This document shows positions 35,415 to 43,900 of a stretch of 64,000 nt of DNA, piece after piece. Numbering within the stretch: the first letter of the stretch is position 1; every line of letters begins with the position of its first letter. The stretch covers positions 5,022,001-5,086,000 of the forward strand of contig NZ_JADQDK010000001.1 in the NCBI RefSeq assembly GCF_019263705.2, read 5' to 3'. The notes under the pieces are model-generated. The model worked only from the letters and a program-made list of their open reading frames with translations. It did no database searches and was not told the DNA's origin. The translations under genes and the position numbers were made by a program. Source of the DNA: Pseudonocardia abyssalis. GTDB lineage: Bacteria > Actinomycetota > Actinomycetes > Mycobacteriales > Pseudonocardiaceae.

Positions 35415-36497
35415 TCAGGTGGTGGAACGGTCGGCGCCGGAGCGCCAGCGGCGGCGCAGGGCGAGCGAGACGTAGACCAGGCCGACGAGCACGGGGACCT
35501 CGATCAGCGGCCCCACCACCCCGGCCAGCGCCTGCCCGGAGGTGACACCGAACGTCGCGATCGCGACGGCGATGGCGAGCTCGAAGTTGTTGCCCGCCGC
35601 GGTGAACGCCAGCGTCGTGGTCCGCTCGTAGGACAGGCCGATCGCCTTGCCCAGCGCGTAGGACCCGGCCCACATGACGGCGAAGTACACCAGCAGCGGC
35701 AGCGCGATCCGGGCCACGTCGAACGGCCGCGAGATGATCGCGTCGCCCTGCAGCGCGAACAACACGACGATGGTGAACAGCAGGCCGTAGAGCGCGAACG
35801 GGCCGATCACGGGCAGGAACTTCGACTCGTACCACTCCCGGCCCTTCGCCCGCTCCCCCAGCCGGCGCGACAGGTAGCCCGCCACCAACGGGACACCCAG
35901 GAAGATCAGCACCGACACCGCGATCTGCCACGGGGACACGTCCAGGTCGGCCTGCGGCAGGCCGAGCCAGCCGGGCAGCACCGTGAGGTAGAACCAGCCG
36001 AGCACGGCGAACGCGAACACCTGGAACACCGAGTTCAGCGCGACCAGCACCGCCGCGGCCTCGCGGTCCCCGCACGCCAGGTCGTTCCAGATGATGACCA
36101 TGGCGATGCAGCGGGCGAGCCCGACGATGATCAGGCCGGTGCGGTACTCGGGGAGATCGGGCAGCATCAGCCAGGCCAGGGCGAACATCAGCGCCGGGCC
36201 CAGGACCCAGTTCAGGACCAGCGACGCGCCGAGCAGCCGACGGTCGCCGGTGACGGTGTCGAGGCGGTCGTAGCGCACCTTCGCCAGCACCGGGTACATC
36301 ATCACCAGCAACCCGATCGCGATCGGCAGGGAGACCCCGTCGATCGCGACCGCCCCGAGCGCGGCACCCAGGCCGGGGATCAACCGCCCGGCGACGAGCC
36401 CGAGAACCATCGCGGCGATGATCCAGACCGGCAGGAACCGGTCCAGGGTGGAGAGTCGGGCGACGACCGGCGCATCGGTCTGCGGGGTGGCGGTCAT
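35415..36497 (-). CDS. acr3: Arsenite efflux permease, ACR3 family
   Basis: A 360-residue, ten-helix transporter. ACR3 landmarks are GLARCIAMVIIWNDLACGD, containing the essential Cys in helix 4, and AFTAAGNNFELAIAVAIATFG in helix 9. MMYPVLAKVRYD follows helix 2. It extrudes As(III) using the proton motive force. The start overlaps the arsR stop (ATGA), so it is cotranslated with its regulator. Confidence 0.95.
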   Translation of the reverse strand: MTATPQTDAPVVARLSTLDRFLPVWIIAAMVLGLVAGRLIPGLGAALGAVAIDGVSLPIAIGLLVMMYPVLAKVRYDRLDTVTGDRRLLGASLVLNWVLGPALMFALAWLMLPDLPEYRTGLIIVGLARCIAMVIIWNDLACGDREAAAVLVALNSVFQVFAFAVLGWFYLTVLPGWLGLPQADLDVSPWQIAVSVLIFLGVPLVAGYLSRRLGERAKGREWYESKFLPVIGPFALYGLLFTIVVLFALQGDAIISRPFDVARIALPLLVYFAVMWAGSYALGKAIGLSYERTTTLAFTAAGNNFELAIAVAIATFGVTSGQALAGVVGPLIEVPVLVGLVYVSLALRRRWRSGADRSTT

Positions 36498-36871
36498 GCG
36501 GTCACGGCCGCGGTGTCGTCGAGCACCAGGACGGCCGAGAGCCGCCGCAGGGCGTCGGGCTGGATGCGGTAGTACACCCACGTGCCTCGGCGCTCCCCGG
36601 TGATCAGGCCCGCCTCGCGCAGCACCCTGAGGTGGTGCGAGATCGTCGGGCCGGACAGCTCGAAGGCGTCGGTGAGATCGCAGACGCACGCCTCACCACC
36701 GTCATGGGAGGCGATCAGCGACGCCAGCCGCAGCCGGACCGGATCACCCAGCGCCTTGAACACCCTCGCCAGCTCGACCGCCTGGCCCGGTGCCAGCGGC
36801 TCGCGAACCAACGGGGAACAACACTCCACCTGGTCGGCCAGCTCGACGAGCATCCGCTCTTGCTTCGACAT
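36494..36871 (-). CDS. arsR: ArsR arsenite-responsive repressor
   Basis: A 125-residue winged-helix repressor. HTH region FELSGPTISHHLRVLREAGLI. The metal site uses C17-C18 (VECCSPL) plus C62/C64 (EACVCDLTD), the arrangement found in Corynebacterium CgArsR (Cys15, Cys16, Cys55), rather than the E. coli CVCDL-only site. ATG 36871 is 9 bp downstream of an operator copy. First gene of the ars operon. Confidence 0.93.
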   Translation of the reverse strand: MSKQERMLVELADQVECCSPLVREPLAPGQAVELARVFKALGDPVRLRLASLIASHDGGEACVCDLTDAFELSGPTISHHLRVLREAGLITGERRGTWVYYRIQPDALRRLSAVLVLDDTAAVTA

Positions 36872-36879
36872 GCTTCTAC

Positions 36880-36895
36880 CTTGACAGGCGTCGAT
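36880..36895. promoter_or_regulatory. ArsR operator upstream of the ars operon
   Basis: Read on the minus strand this is atcgacgcctgtcaag. Its first 13 bases are identical to operator copy 1 of the divergent ArsR-GNAT promoter (32080-32095). It lies 9 bp before the arsR start codon, between promoter and gene, as expected for a repressor site. A weaker related half-site (tcgacaacgatcgac on the minus strand) is about 25 bp further upstream. Confidence 0.75.
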
Positions 36896-36958
36896 CCAGA
36901 GCGCAACGCCCAGGTCGATCGTTGTCGAATCAGAGGGAGTGGCGGTCATGTCACGGGT

Positions 36959-37828
36959 TCAGCGGGCACTGCGGGTGTCGGACCTGGAGACGTTTCTGCA
37001 GGTCCGGGTGCGGAATCGTCCGCTGACCACGTTCGCCCCGGCGACCGCGGCGATCGCCAGCCACTGGGTCCAGCCGAGGGCTTGGCCCAGCACGCCCACG
37101 CCCACGACGGCCGCGAGCACCGGGTTGACGCTCATGAAGATCCCGTAGGTGTGGGCGGGGACCCGCCGCAGGGCGAGCATGTCGACCAGGAACGGCACCG
37201 CGGAGGAGAGCACCCCCGCGGCGGCGGCGCAGGCGAGGGCGACCGGGGTCGGCGGGTGCGCCAGCAGCACGACGATCCCCACCGGCACGAACAGCAGTGC
37301 CGAGAGCGCCGATGCCGCCGCCGGGCCCTCCGCACCGGGCAACCGGGCCCCGACCAGGCGGTTGAGCAGGATGTAGGCCGCCCAGCACGCCGCGGCGAGC
37401 AGGCCGAACGCGATGCCGACCCGGTCGGTACTGGGCTGGGGACGGCTCAGGATCACCACGGCTGCTGTCGCGACCAGTGCGCAGCCCAGGTCGATCCGGC
37501 GACGCGACGTGGCCAGCGCGACCGCCAACGGGCCGAGGAACTCCAGTGTCACCGCCAGACCGAGGCCGAGCCGGTCGACCGCGGAGTACAGGGAGACGTT
37601 CATGGTCGCGAACACCGCTCCCAGCGTCAGGACCGGCCACCACTGCGACCACGTGAAGGCTCGCACCCGGGGCCGCCCAGCACTCAGCAACACCGCCGCG
37701 CCGATCCACTGCCGCACCGCCACAACTCCTACGGGGCCGATCACGGGGAACGCCAGTGCTCCGATCGCGGCTCCGACCTGGTTGGACAGTGCGCTGCCCG
37801 TCATCATCGCCACTCCGGTCCGCTGCAT
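36959..37828 (-). CDS. EamA/RhaT-family exporter (DMT superfamily)
   Basis: A 289-residue protein with ten predicted helices in two EamA repeats. The first is GAAIGALAFPVIGPVGVVAVRQWIG onward with LYSAVDRLGLGLAVTLEFLGPLAVAL. The second is GIAFGLLAAACWAAYILLNR onward with YGIFMSVNPVLAAVVGVGVLG. This subgroup resembles RhtA, the threonine/homoserine exporter. It is divergent from a LysR regulator, a common arrangement for amino-acid exporters. The C terminus ends in the arsR promoter gap but is not part of that operon. Confidence 0.88.
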   Translation of the reverse strand: MQRTGVAMMTGSALSNQVGAAIGALAFPVIGPVGVVAVRQWIGAAVLLSAGRPRVRAFTWSQWWPVLTLGAVFATMNVSLYSAVDRLGLGLAVTLEFLGPLAVALATSRRRIDLGCALVATAAVVILSRPQPSTDRVGIAFGLLAAACWAAYILLNRLVGARLPGAEGPAAASALSALLFVPVGIVVLLAHPPTPVALACAAAAGVLSSAVPFLVDMLALRRVPAHTYGIFMSVNPVLAAVVGVGVLGQALGWTQWLAIAAVAGANVVSGRFRTRTCRNVSRSDTRSAR

Positions 37829-37864
37829 GGGCCTGATCCTGAGGACCGCACGGTCGTGCCCATA

Positions 37865-37899
37865 ATGCGTCCGGACGCCGGTCCATGCGTCTGACGCAT
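37865..37899. promoter_or_regulatory. LysR-type binding region between EamA and LysR genes
   Basis: atgcgt at 37865 is followed at 37885-37899 by the perfect palindrome atgcgt-ctg-acgcat, giving three copies of one half-site in 35 bp. LysR regulators bind a strong palindromic recognition site and a weaker activation half-site in divergent promoters. Here they lie 16-50 bp upstream of the LysR start and 37 bp upstream of the EamA start. Alternative LysR start ATG 37885 would lie inside the site, which supports the start at 37915. Confidence 0.65.
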
Positions 37900-37914
37900 C
37901 GATACGGTGACGTG

Positions 37915-38772
37915 ATGGAACTGCGGCACCTGCGCTGCCTCGTCGCGATCGTCGAGACCGGGACGTTCACCGACGCCGCGATCGAGCTGGGACTCTCCCA
38001 GGCGGCTGTGTCGCGCACACTTGCGTCGTTGGAGTCCGAGCTGGGGGTGCGGCTGCTGAACCGGACCTCCCGGAGCGTCGTGCCCACCGCGGCCGGTACG
38101 CGCGTACTGGCCCGTGCTCGGCGGCTGCTGGCCGGGGCCGACGAGCTGGTCCGGGATGCGGTCTCCGGTCTTTCCCGGCTGCGCCTGGGGTACGCCTGGT
38201 CGGCGATGGGTCGCCACACCGTGACGTTCCAGCGCCGTTGGCCGGTCGCCGCGCCCGACGTCGATCTGAGGCTAGTGCGAACCAGCTCCGTCACCGGCGG
38301 GCTCGCCGAGGGGGCGTGCGACGTCGCCGTGGTGCGCGTACCGGTCGAGGATCACCGGTTCGACTCCGTGGTCGTGGGTCGGGAACGACGGTTATGCGCT
38401 GTGGCCGCCGACGACCCATGGGCGCGGCGGCGCAGTGTGACGTTGGCCGAGATCGCAGGACGCCCGCTGCTCGTGGACCGCCGTACCGGCACCACGACCG
38501 CCGAGATGTGGCCGCAGGACGCGCGACCGAAGACCGTCGACATCCATGAAGTGGACGACTGGCTCGCCGAGATCGCGGCCGGCCACGGTGTCGGCATCAC
38601 CGCCGAGGCCACCGCGCACCAGTACGCCCGCCCGGGAGTCGTCTACCGCCCGGTGCGTGACGCCCCGCCGATCCCGGTGCACCTAACCTGGTGGCGCGAC
38701 GCCCCGCACCCCGCGACCCCGATTGCCGTGCACCTGCTCACCGCCCTCTACGCCCCGCCCTCCAACACCTGA
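37915..38772 (+). CDS. LysR-family transcriptional regulator
   Basis: A 285-residue LTTR. The N-terminal winged helix is MELRHLRCLVAIVETGTFTD, then AAIELGLSQAAVSRTLASLE and LGVRLLNRTSRSVVPTAAG. The effector-binding domain follows from about residue 90. It likely controls the divergent EamA exporter. The ligand is unknown; an amino acid would fit the target. Confidence 0.92.
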   Translation: MELRHLRCLVAIVETGTFTDAAIELGLSQAAVSRTLASLESELGVRLLNRTSRSVVPTAAGTRVLARARRLLAGADELVRDAVSGLSRLRLGYAWSAMGRHTVTFQRRWPVAAPDVDLRLVRTSSVTGGLAEGACDVAVVRVPVEDHRFDSVVVGRERRLCAVAADDPWARRRSVTLAEIAGRPLLVDRRTGTTTAEMWPQDARPKTVDIHEVDDWLAEIAAGHGVGITAEATAHQYARPGVVYRPVRDAPPIPVHLTWWRDAPHPATPIAVHLLTALYAPPSNT

Positions 38773-39323
38773 GCGGACTCGGCAAACTGGGACTGACCAG
38801 ACTTCGGTTGACCGCGGTTCGGTAGGTGGTTCAGGCCGCGCGGGCTCCGCGAGCCTGCATCTCCTGCCATGAACCGTGCCACGATGAAGATCATTGGCGC
38901 CGGTGCGTGTCCTCGTCGATGGCCTGGATCCGCCGTACGTCGGTCATCTGACGTCGCGACGGATGTACCGGGGCGAGGATGCGGCGCAGGCGGTGCGGGC
39001 GACGGGGCTTGCTGGGTCGACGTTCGACGCGTCCCGAGTGGTCGTGGCGTTCGAGAACTCCGACCGAGCCACGGGGGAGGCCACGAATGCGCGCTCCTCG
39101 CAGGACACGGCCGGTATGCGCCGGATCCACTGCCCAGCCCGCCCAGCCTGGACAGCTCGCGGGGATGACGTCCCAACCCACGCAGCCAGCCCTACCGAAC
39201 GAGCATCGTGCGGCAGCGGGCCCCACGCCACGAGGCGTGCCGCATCACCCTGTGGACGACCCGGCATGGTGCGGTCGGTGACATCGAGCTGAATATAAAC
39301 AAGCATTCGGTTATAATCGGACC
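38773..39323. other. 550-bp gap upstream of TetR; no assignable gene
   Basis: A frame from 38894 to 39292 contains VRVLVDGLDPPYVGHLTSRR and STFDASRVVVAFENSDRATG, which look protein-like but match no family I can name. The second half turns into biased low-complexity sequence, so it may be a decayed gene. The right end (39291-39323) is unusually AT-rich and holds the TetR promoter. Confidence 0.4.
39295..39323 (+). promoter_or_regulatory. TATAAT promoter giving a leaderless TetR transcript
   Basis: TATAAT at 39312-39317 is a perfect -10 box in otherwise very GC-rich DNA. It lies six bases before the GTG at 39324, so transcription should start at or next to the start codon. tataa at 39295-39299 and ttata at 39311-39315 form an inverted repeat around the spacer, consistent with autorepression. 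No good -35 is evident. Confidence 0.65.
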
Positions 39324-39905
39324 GTGCCCCGCAGGAAGTCGCAGTCCGACGAGCAAGTCCTCGACGCGGCGTTGGCTCTCCTCCGCGAAGGCGGTGTCGA
39401 GGGGCTGACGTTCGCGGCTCTCGCAGCACGGTCCGGGCTCTCCGCGGCGACTCTCGTGCAGCGCTTCGGCGCGAAGCCGGAGCTCGGTCGCCGAGCCCTG
39501 CTGCAGGCGTGGGACCAGCTCGACGACCTGACGGCGGAGCTCGCCGCGACGGTCCCCAGGACGGCCGCCGGCGCGGTCGAGTTCCTCGTCGGGCTCTCAC
39601 GAGGACACGAGCGGCCGGACTACGAGGGGAGCGGCCTACTACTCCTGCGCGAGGACCTGCGGGATCCGGTGCTGCGGGAACGGGGGGTGGCCTGGGAGAG
39701 CGCCCTCGTCGAGGCCCTGGACGACTGCTTCTCCTCGACGCCGGACGCTCCGGATCAGATCGGCCGCGTCCTGGCCTCGCAGTGGCAGGGGGCGCTGATC
39801 TGGTGGTTGTTCCGACGGTCGGTCCCGCTGGAGGAGTACCTGACCGACAGCATCACCGAGATCGTGGGCCTGCTCGTGCCGTCTGAACGCCGTGCGCGCG
39901 CATGA
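39324..39905 (+). CDS. TetR-family regulator upstream of uvrA-like gene
   Basis: A 193-residue regulator. HTH: VLDAALALLREGGVEGLTFA, then ALAARSGLSAATLVQRFGAK. The remainder is an all-helical ligand domain. GTG 39324 is apparently leaderless. Its stop overlaps the ATG of the UvrA-like gene (ATGA), so both are in one operon and it presumably represses that operon until a drug-like ligand binds. Confidence 0.9.
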   Translation: MPRRKSQSDEQVLDAALALLREGGVEGLTFAALAARSGLSAATLVQRFGAKPELGRRALLQAWDQLDDLTAELAATVPRTAAGAVEFLVGLSRGHERPDYEGSGLLLLREDLRDPVLRERGVAWESALVEALDDCFSSTPDAPDQIGRVLASQWQGALIWWLFRRSVPLEEYLTDSITEIVGLLVPSERRARA

Positions 39906-42538
39906 GAGAGGGAGAGCGGGACATGGCCGCGGGACCGGATCGGCTCCAGGGTCCTGACGAGGCGATCGAGATCGTCGGGGCCAGGACGCACAACCTCCGC
40001 GACGTCTCGGTGCGCATCCCGAAGGGGAGGGTCGTCGCCGTCACGGGGGTGAGCGGGAGCGGCAAGACGTCGTTGGCGATCGACACTCTCCACGCGGAGG
40101 CACAGCTGCGCTACCTGGAAGGGCTGTCGCCGTTCGTCCGTCAGTACCTTACGCAACGGAGCCGGCCGCAGGTGGACCGGATCGGCGGGCTCACGGCCAC
40201 CCTCGCCGTCGACCAACGCAGGCTCAGCACCAGCCCCCGGTCCACCATCGCCACCCTGACCGGCATCGACGGGTACCTCGGCCTGCTGTACTCCCGGCTC
40301 CCCGGCCTCACCGCGGACCTCGGACGACCCCTCTCGACGACACACTTCGACCGGCACGCGGCCGAGGGTCGGTGCCGCGAGTGTCACGGCGCAGGCGGAC
40401 GGTGGCGGGCGTCGGAGGAGTCGATCATCACGCGGCCGGACCTGCCGCTGCTCGACGGCGCGTCGCCCTGGTTCGCGAAGTGGCGGTCCGGGGAGCACGC
40501 CTTCGTCCCGGCGCTCGCGGCGATGCGCCGCGTGGATCTCGCCCAGCCGTGGGAGGCGCTCCCCGAGCGCTTCCGCCACGAGGTGCTGCACGGTACCGGC
40601 GACGAGGGCGTCGAGGCGACCGTCGACATGCCCAACAAGAACGAGACCGCGTCCTGGACCTACACGACGACCAAGCCGCTGCGGGGCGCGCTGGCCGAGG
40701 TCGAGAGGGTGTTCGCGCAGGCCACGACCGCCACGGCCAAGCAGCGCTATCTCCGCTACCTGCGCACCACGTCCTGCCCCGGCTGTGGCGGCACCGGCTT
40801 CGGCGAGGACGCCCGCACGATCACCCTGGGCGGGGTCACCTACGTCGACCTCGTCGACCGAGAGCTGTGGGAGGTCCGCGAGTGGAGCGACCTCGTGCGC
40901 CGAGGCCTCCGGCACGCCCACCGGGAGGTGGGGGCGCCGTTGCTCGACGATCTCGACCGCCGCCTCGAGCTGACCTGCCGGTTCGGCCTCGCCCATCTCC
41001 AGCTCTCGCGGACGGCGACCTCGTTGTCCGGCGGTGAGCGGCAACGCACGCGGCTGGCCGGACAGCTGAGCACCGAGCTGAGCGGGATCACCTTCGTCCT
41101 CGACGAGCCGGGGAGCGGGCTGCACCCCGCCGACAAGGACCACCTGTCCGACATCGCGCGGCAGCTGTGCGCCGCCGGCAACACGGTGGTCCTGGTCGAG
41201 CACGATCCGGAGGTGATCGCCCGTGCCGACTGGGTCGTCGACATGGGCCCGGGCGCCGGGCGCCACGGTGGCTCCGTCGTGTTCTCCGGCCCGCCTGCCG
41301 GGTTGGCCGCCGAGGCCGGATCGGTGACCGGCCGCCACCTCGCCGAGCGCGGTCACCATCTGCGGCGCGACCGGCGGCGCATCGACGCCGACACCTCCTG
41401 GCTCACCCTGCACGGGATACGGGTGCACTCCCTCGAGGTCGACCGGGTGGGCCTGCCGCTGGGGCGGTTGACGTGTCTGACCGGGGTCAGCGGCAGCGGC
41501 AAGAGCAGCCTGCTCGTCGCCCTCGCCGAGGGCGTCGCCGCGGCCGTCGACGGACGTCGCGGCGTGGACCGCACGACCGGCACCGACCGGCTTGAGGGGG
41601 TCGGACCGATCGGCTGGGTGACCGTCGTCGACCAGGAGCCCATCGGGCGCACTCCCCGGTCGAACCCTGCCACGTACAGCAAAGCCTTCGACCTCCTGCG
41701 CGCCCTGTTCGCCGCCACCCCGGCCGCCCGGGACCGGGGGCTCACGGCCTCGTGGTTCTCGTTCAACGCCGCGGACGGTGGCCGGTGCACCGCCTGCGCC
41801 GGGTACGGCCGGACCCTCGTGGACATGCACTTCCTCCCGGACGTGTGGGTCGTGTGCCCGGCCTGCGAGGGTCGACGCTATCGACCGGAGGCGTCGGTCG
41901 TCCGGTACGCGGGGCTGACGATCGACGAGGTCCTCGGCCTGACCGTCGCCGAGGCCGTCGACCGGCTCACCGGTCCCGAGCAGCTCGGCCGCGTCCTCAC
42001 CGCACTCGCCGACGTCGGGCTCGGCTACCTGCAGCTCGGCCAGAGCGCCACCGAGCTCTCCGGTGGCGAGGCTCAGCGCCTCAAGCTCGCCGCCGCGATC
42101 CAGCGCGGCGCCACGGGACGGACACGCGGGCTGGTCGTGCTGGACGAGCCCACCGCCGGTCTGCACCCCGCCGACACCCAGCGGCTCGTGGACGTGGTCG
42201 ACGACCTGGTCACGGCGGGCAACACCGTGGTCCTCGCCGAACACGACCTCGGCGTGGCCGCCGCGTCGGACTGGATCATCGATCTGGGCCCCGGGGCGGG
42301 GCGCCACGGTGGGTCCGTGGTGGCCGCGGGCACCCCGCAGGAGGTCGCGACCGCCGACACGGTGACCGCCCGTCACCTGCGCCGACACCTCCCGGGACCG
42401 ACCCTGCCCGACCCCGTCCGACGACGACAGGAGAGTCATGTTCGAGACCGCCGCCGAGCTCAGCCGCCTTCAGGAGCTGCTGGACGCCTCGGTCCGGAAG
42501 TCCACCCCGCACCTGCAGAGCATCGTCACCCCCGGTGA
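39902..42538 (+). CDS. UvrA-like ABC ATPase (UvrA2/DrrC type)
   Basis: An 878-residue double ABC protein. Half 1 has Walker A GVSGSGKTSLAID (about 49), zinc-finger remnants CRECHG and CPGCGGTGF, signature LSGGERQRTRLA and Walker B FVLDEPGSGLHP. Half 2 has GVSGSGKSSLLV, zinc site CTACAGYG...CPACEG, LSGGEAQRLKLA and VVLDEPTAGLHP. It is shorter than UvrA (about 950). UvrA2/DrrC-type proteins lack the UvrB-binding domain and protect producers from DNA-intercalating drugs. The C terminus overlaps the next gene by 101 bp; the start is coupled to TetR. Confidence 0.88.
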   Translation: MREGERDMAAGPDRLQGPDEAIEIVGARTHNLRDVSVRIPKGRVVAVTGVSGSGKTSLAIDTLHAEAQLRYLEGLSPFVRQYLTQRSRPQVDRIGGLTATLAVDQRRLSTSPRSTIATLTGIDGYLGLLYSRLPGLTADLGRPLSTTHFDRHAAEGRCRECHGAGGRWRASEESIITRPDLPLLDGASPWFAKWRSGEHAFVPALAAMRRVDLAQPWEALPERFRHEVLHGTGDEGVEATVDMPNKNETASWTYTTTKPLRGALAEVERVFAQATTATAKQRYLRYLRTTSCPGCGGTGFGEDARTITLGGVTYVDLVDRELWEVREWSDLVRRGLRHAHREVGAPLLDDLDRRLELTCRFGLAHLQLSRTATSLSGGERQRTRLAGQLSTELSGITFVLDEPGSGLHPADKDHLSDIARQLCAAGNTVVLVEHDPEVIARADWVVDMGPGAGRHGGSVVFSGPPAGLAAEAGSVTGRHLAERGHHLRRDRRRIDADTSWLTLHGIRVHSLEVDRVGLPLGRLTCLTGVSGSGKSSLLVALAEGVAAAVDGRRGVDRTTGTDRLEGVGPIGWVTVVDQEPIGRTPRSNPATYSKAFDLLRALFAATPAARDRGLTASWFSFNAADGGRCTACAGYGRTLVDMHFLPDVWVVCPACEGRRYRPEASVVRYAGLTIDEVLGLTVAEAVDRLTGPEQLGRVLTALADVGLGYLQLGQSATELSGGEAQRLKLAAAIQRGATGRTRGLVVLDEPTAGLHPADTQRLVDVVDDLVTAGNTVVLAEHDLGVAAASDWIIDLGPGAGRHGGSVVAAGTPQEVATADTVTARHLRRHLPGPTLPDPVRRRQESHVRDRRRAQPPSGAAGRLGPEVHPAPAEHRHPR

Positions 42539-42962
42539 GCGGACGCTCGACGCGGAGCAGCTCGTCCGCGTGGTGAGCGGGATGTGCACGCTCGCGCTGG
42601 CCACCGTGACCCGGGCGGGCGAGCCCCGGGTCAGTGGGGTGGACGGACACCTCTTCCACGGAGAATGGCTGGTCGGCACCGCCCCCTCGGCCGCCAAGGC
42701 CCGCCACCTCACGGCTCGACCCGCGGTCAGCGTGGCCCACATGCGCGGAGACACCCTCGGCGTCTTCGTCCACGGCCGGGCGCGCCCGCTCAACCCGCCG
42801 AGCGGTCCGGAGGACCCACGCTGGCCGGCGGCCCTCGACTACCTCAAGGACCACTACGGACCGGAGGCCTTCGTCTGGACCGAGGTGAGCTACTACCGGA
42901 TCGAACCGACCTGGATGGTTGCCTACAGCCCCGACCCCGCGGCGCTGCCCGAGCTCGCCTAG
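42438..42962 (+). CDS. Pyridoxamine 5'-phosphate oxidase-fold flavoprotein
   Basis: A 174-residue split-barrel protein. TLALATVTRAGEPRVSGVDG and HLTARPAVSVAHMRGDTLGV are the strands that bind FMN or F420 in this superfamily. The C-terminal VSYYRIEPTWMVAY closes the barrel. Such proteins can reduce or bind drugs and heme. CAGGAGAG lies just before the ATG. It begins 101 bp inside the UvrA-like gene in a different frame, so the two are cotranscribed. Confidence 0.83.
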   Translation: MFETAAELSRLQELLDASVRKSTPHLQSIVTPGERTLDAEQLVRVVSGMCTLALATVTRAGEPRVSGVDGHLFHGEWLVGTAPSAAKARHLTARPAVSVAHMRGDTLGVFVHGRARPLNPPSGPEDPRWPAALDYLKDHYGPEAFVWTEVSYYRIEPTWMVAYSPDPAALPELA

Positions 42963-42973
42963 CGAACGCTGGG

Positions 42974-42986
42974 CCATACCGTATGG
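42974..42986. promoter_or_regulatory. Palindrome CCATAC-C-GTATGG, TetR operator candidate
   Basis: A perfect 13-bp inverted repeat lies 12 bp before the second TetR start. The same arms, CCATAC and GTATGG, occur with a 6-bp spacer at the promoter of the FAD monooxygenase (about 45601-45618), with an extra ccatac at 45596. A shared operator explains both. Confidence 0.7.
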
Positions 42987-42998
42987 CATGGTGATGGG

Positions 42999-43538
42999 GT
43001 GTCGACACGTGACCTGTGGCTGAGCGCGGGCGCCGCCGCCCTGGCCGACGAAGGACCCGACGCTGTGCGGATCGACCGGCTGGCCGTTCGGGTGGGGCTG
43101 TCGAAGGGCTCCTTCCACCACCACTTCAGCGGGATCGGCGGTTACCGCGCGGCGCTGCTCGAGCGTCTCGAGCAGATGCAGGTCGCCCTGTTGGGCGCCG
43201 TGTCGACCGAGCTGGCGGCGCTCACCCCGGTCGACGCGCTGCGCTCACTCCCCGCGCGGCTGGACGAGCTGGTCGATGCCGACCTCGACCGCGCCCTGCG
43301 GGCGTGGGCGGTCGGACACCGCGAGGCGGGCGACACCGTCGAGCGGATCGACCGGGCGCGGCTGGAGTTCCTCGAGGCGCTGTGGCGGCGCGTCGTCGCC
43401 GACCCCTCTCGCGCGCACGCCGCGGCGCTGCTGCCGCACCTGCTCCTGATCGGCGCCGGCTCGGTCCACCCACCCCTCGACAGCGCGAGCCGGCAGGCGC
43501 TCTTCGACCTGCTGCCGGACCTGCTCCCCCACGTCTGA
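42999..43538 (+). CDS. TetR-family regulator of the monooxygenase genes
   Basis: A 179-residue regulator. HTH: LAVRVGLSKGSFHHHFSGIG with the preceding helix LWLSAGAAALADEGPDAVRI. The ligand domain follows. It is convergent with the DoxX-like and FAD monooxygenase genes, whose promoter carries the same CCATAC arms as its own. GTG start at 42999. Probable autorepressor and repressor of the monooxygenase pair. Confidence 0.88.
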   Translation: MSTRDLWLSAGAAALADEGPDAVRIDRLAVRVGLSKGSFHHHFSGIGGYRAALLERLEQMQVALLGAVSTELAALTPVDALRSLPARLDELVDADLDRALRAWAVGHREAGDTVERIDRARLEFLEALWRRVVADPSRAHAAALLPHLLLIGAGSVHPPLDSASRQALFDLLPDLLPHV

Positions 43539-43546
43539 CCGGTCGG

Positions 43547-43900
43547 TCACCCAGCCAGGAGGGTGAAGACGAGCGTCGCCGAGCAGAGGACCAGCATCCC
43601 GGTCGCGTTCAGGAAGAGGGCGCGGCCGAAGTCACGAGCGCGGAGATGCGCCACGACCGCGAGGACGAAGTAGCCCACCAGCGCCGCGCAGACGAGCACC
43701 GCCAACGGCGGCACCCAGATCCCGATCACGAGCCCGGTCGCGGCGCCGGCCTTCAGTGGGGGCAGCACCTTCCAGAACCGCACCGGGAAGTGGACGTCGG
43801 TGAGGCACTGTCGGATGAAGTCGATCGGTTTCAGACACATCGCCGCATCACCGAGCTGGGTAGCGGCCAGCAGGGCGAGCGGCCACCAGGGCTGGATCAT
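43547..43900 (-). CDS. DoxX-like membrane protein
   Basis: A 117-residue protein with four helices: WWPLALLAATQLGDAAMCL, LPPLKAGAATGLVIGIWVPPL, LAVLVCAALVGYFVLAVVAHL and ALFLNATGMLVLCSATLVFTL. The layout with VRFWKVLPPLKAGAA and HLRARDF matches DoxX-like/DUF4267-type proteins. The start overlaps the FAD monooxygenase stop (ATGA), so it is coupled to that gene. Possible role in redox partner assembly or small-molecule transport; unproven. Confidence 0.75.
   Translation of the reverse strand: MIQPWWPLALLAATQLGDAAMCLKPIDFIRQCLTDVHFPVRFWKVLPPLKAGAATGLVIGIWVPPLAVLVCAALVGYFVLAVVAHLRARDFGRALFLNATGMLVLCSATLVFTLLAG

Noticed and set aside
39755..42439. An 894-codon minus-strand frame opposite the UvrA-like gene
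   Set aside because: Shadow frame; Gly/Arg/Val/Gln bias and no recognisable motifs, while the plus strand has both ABC domains.
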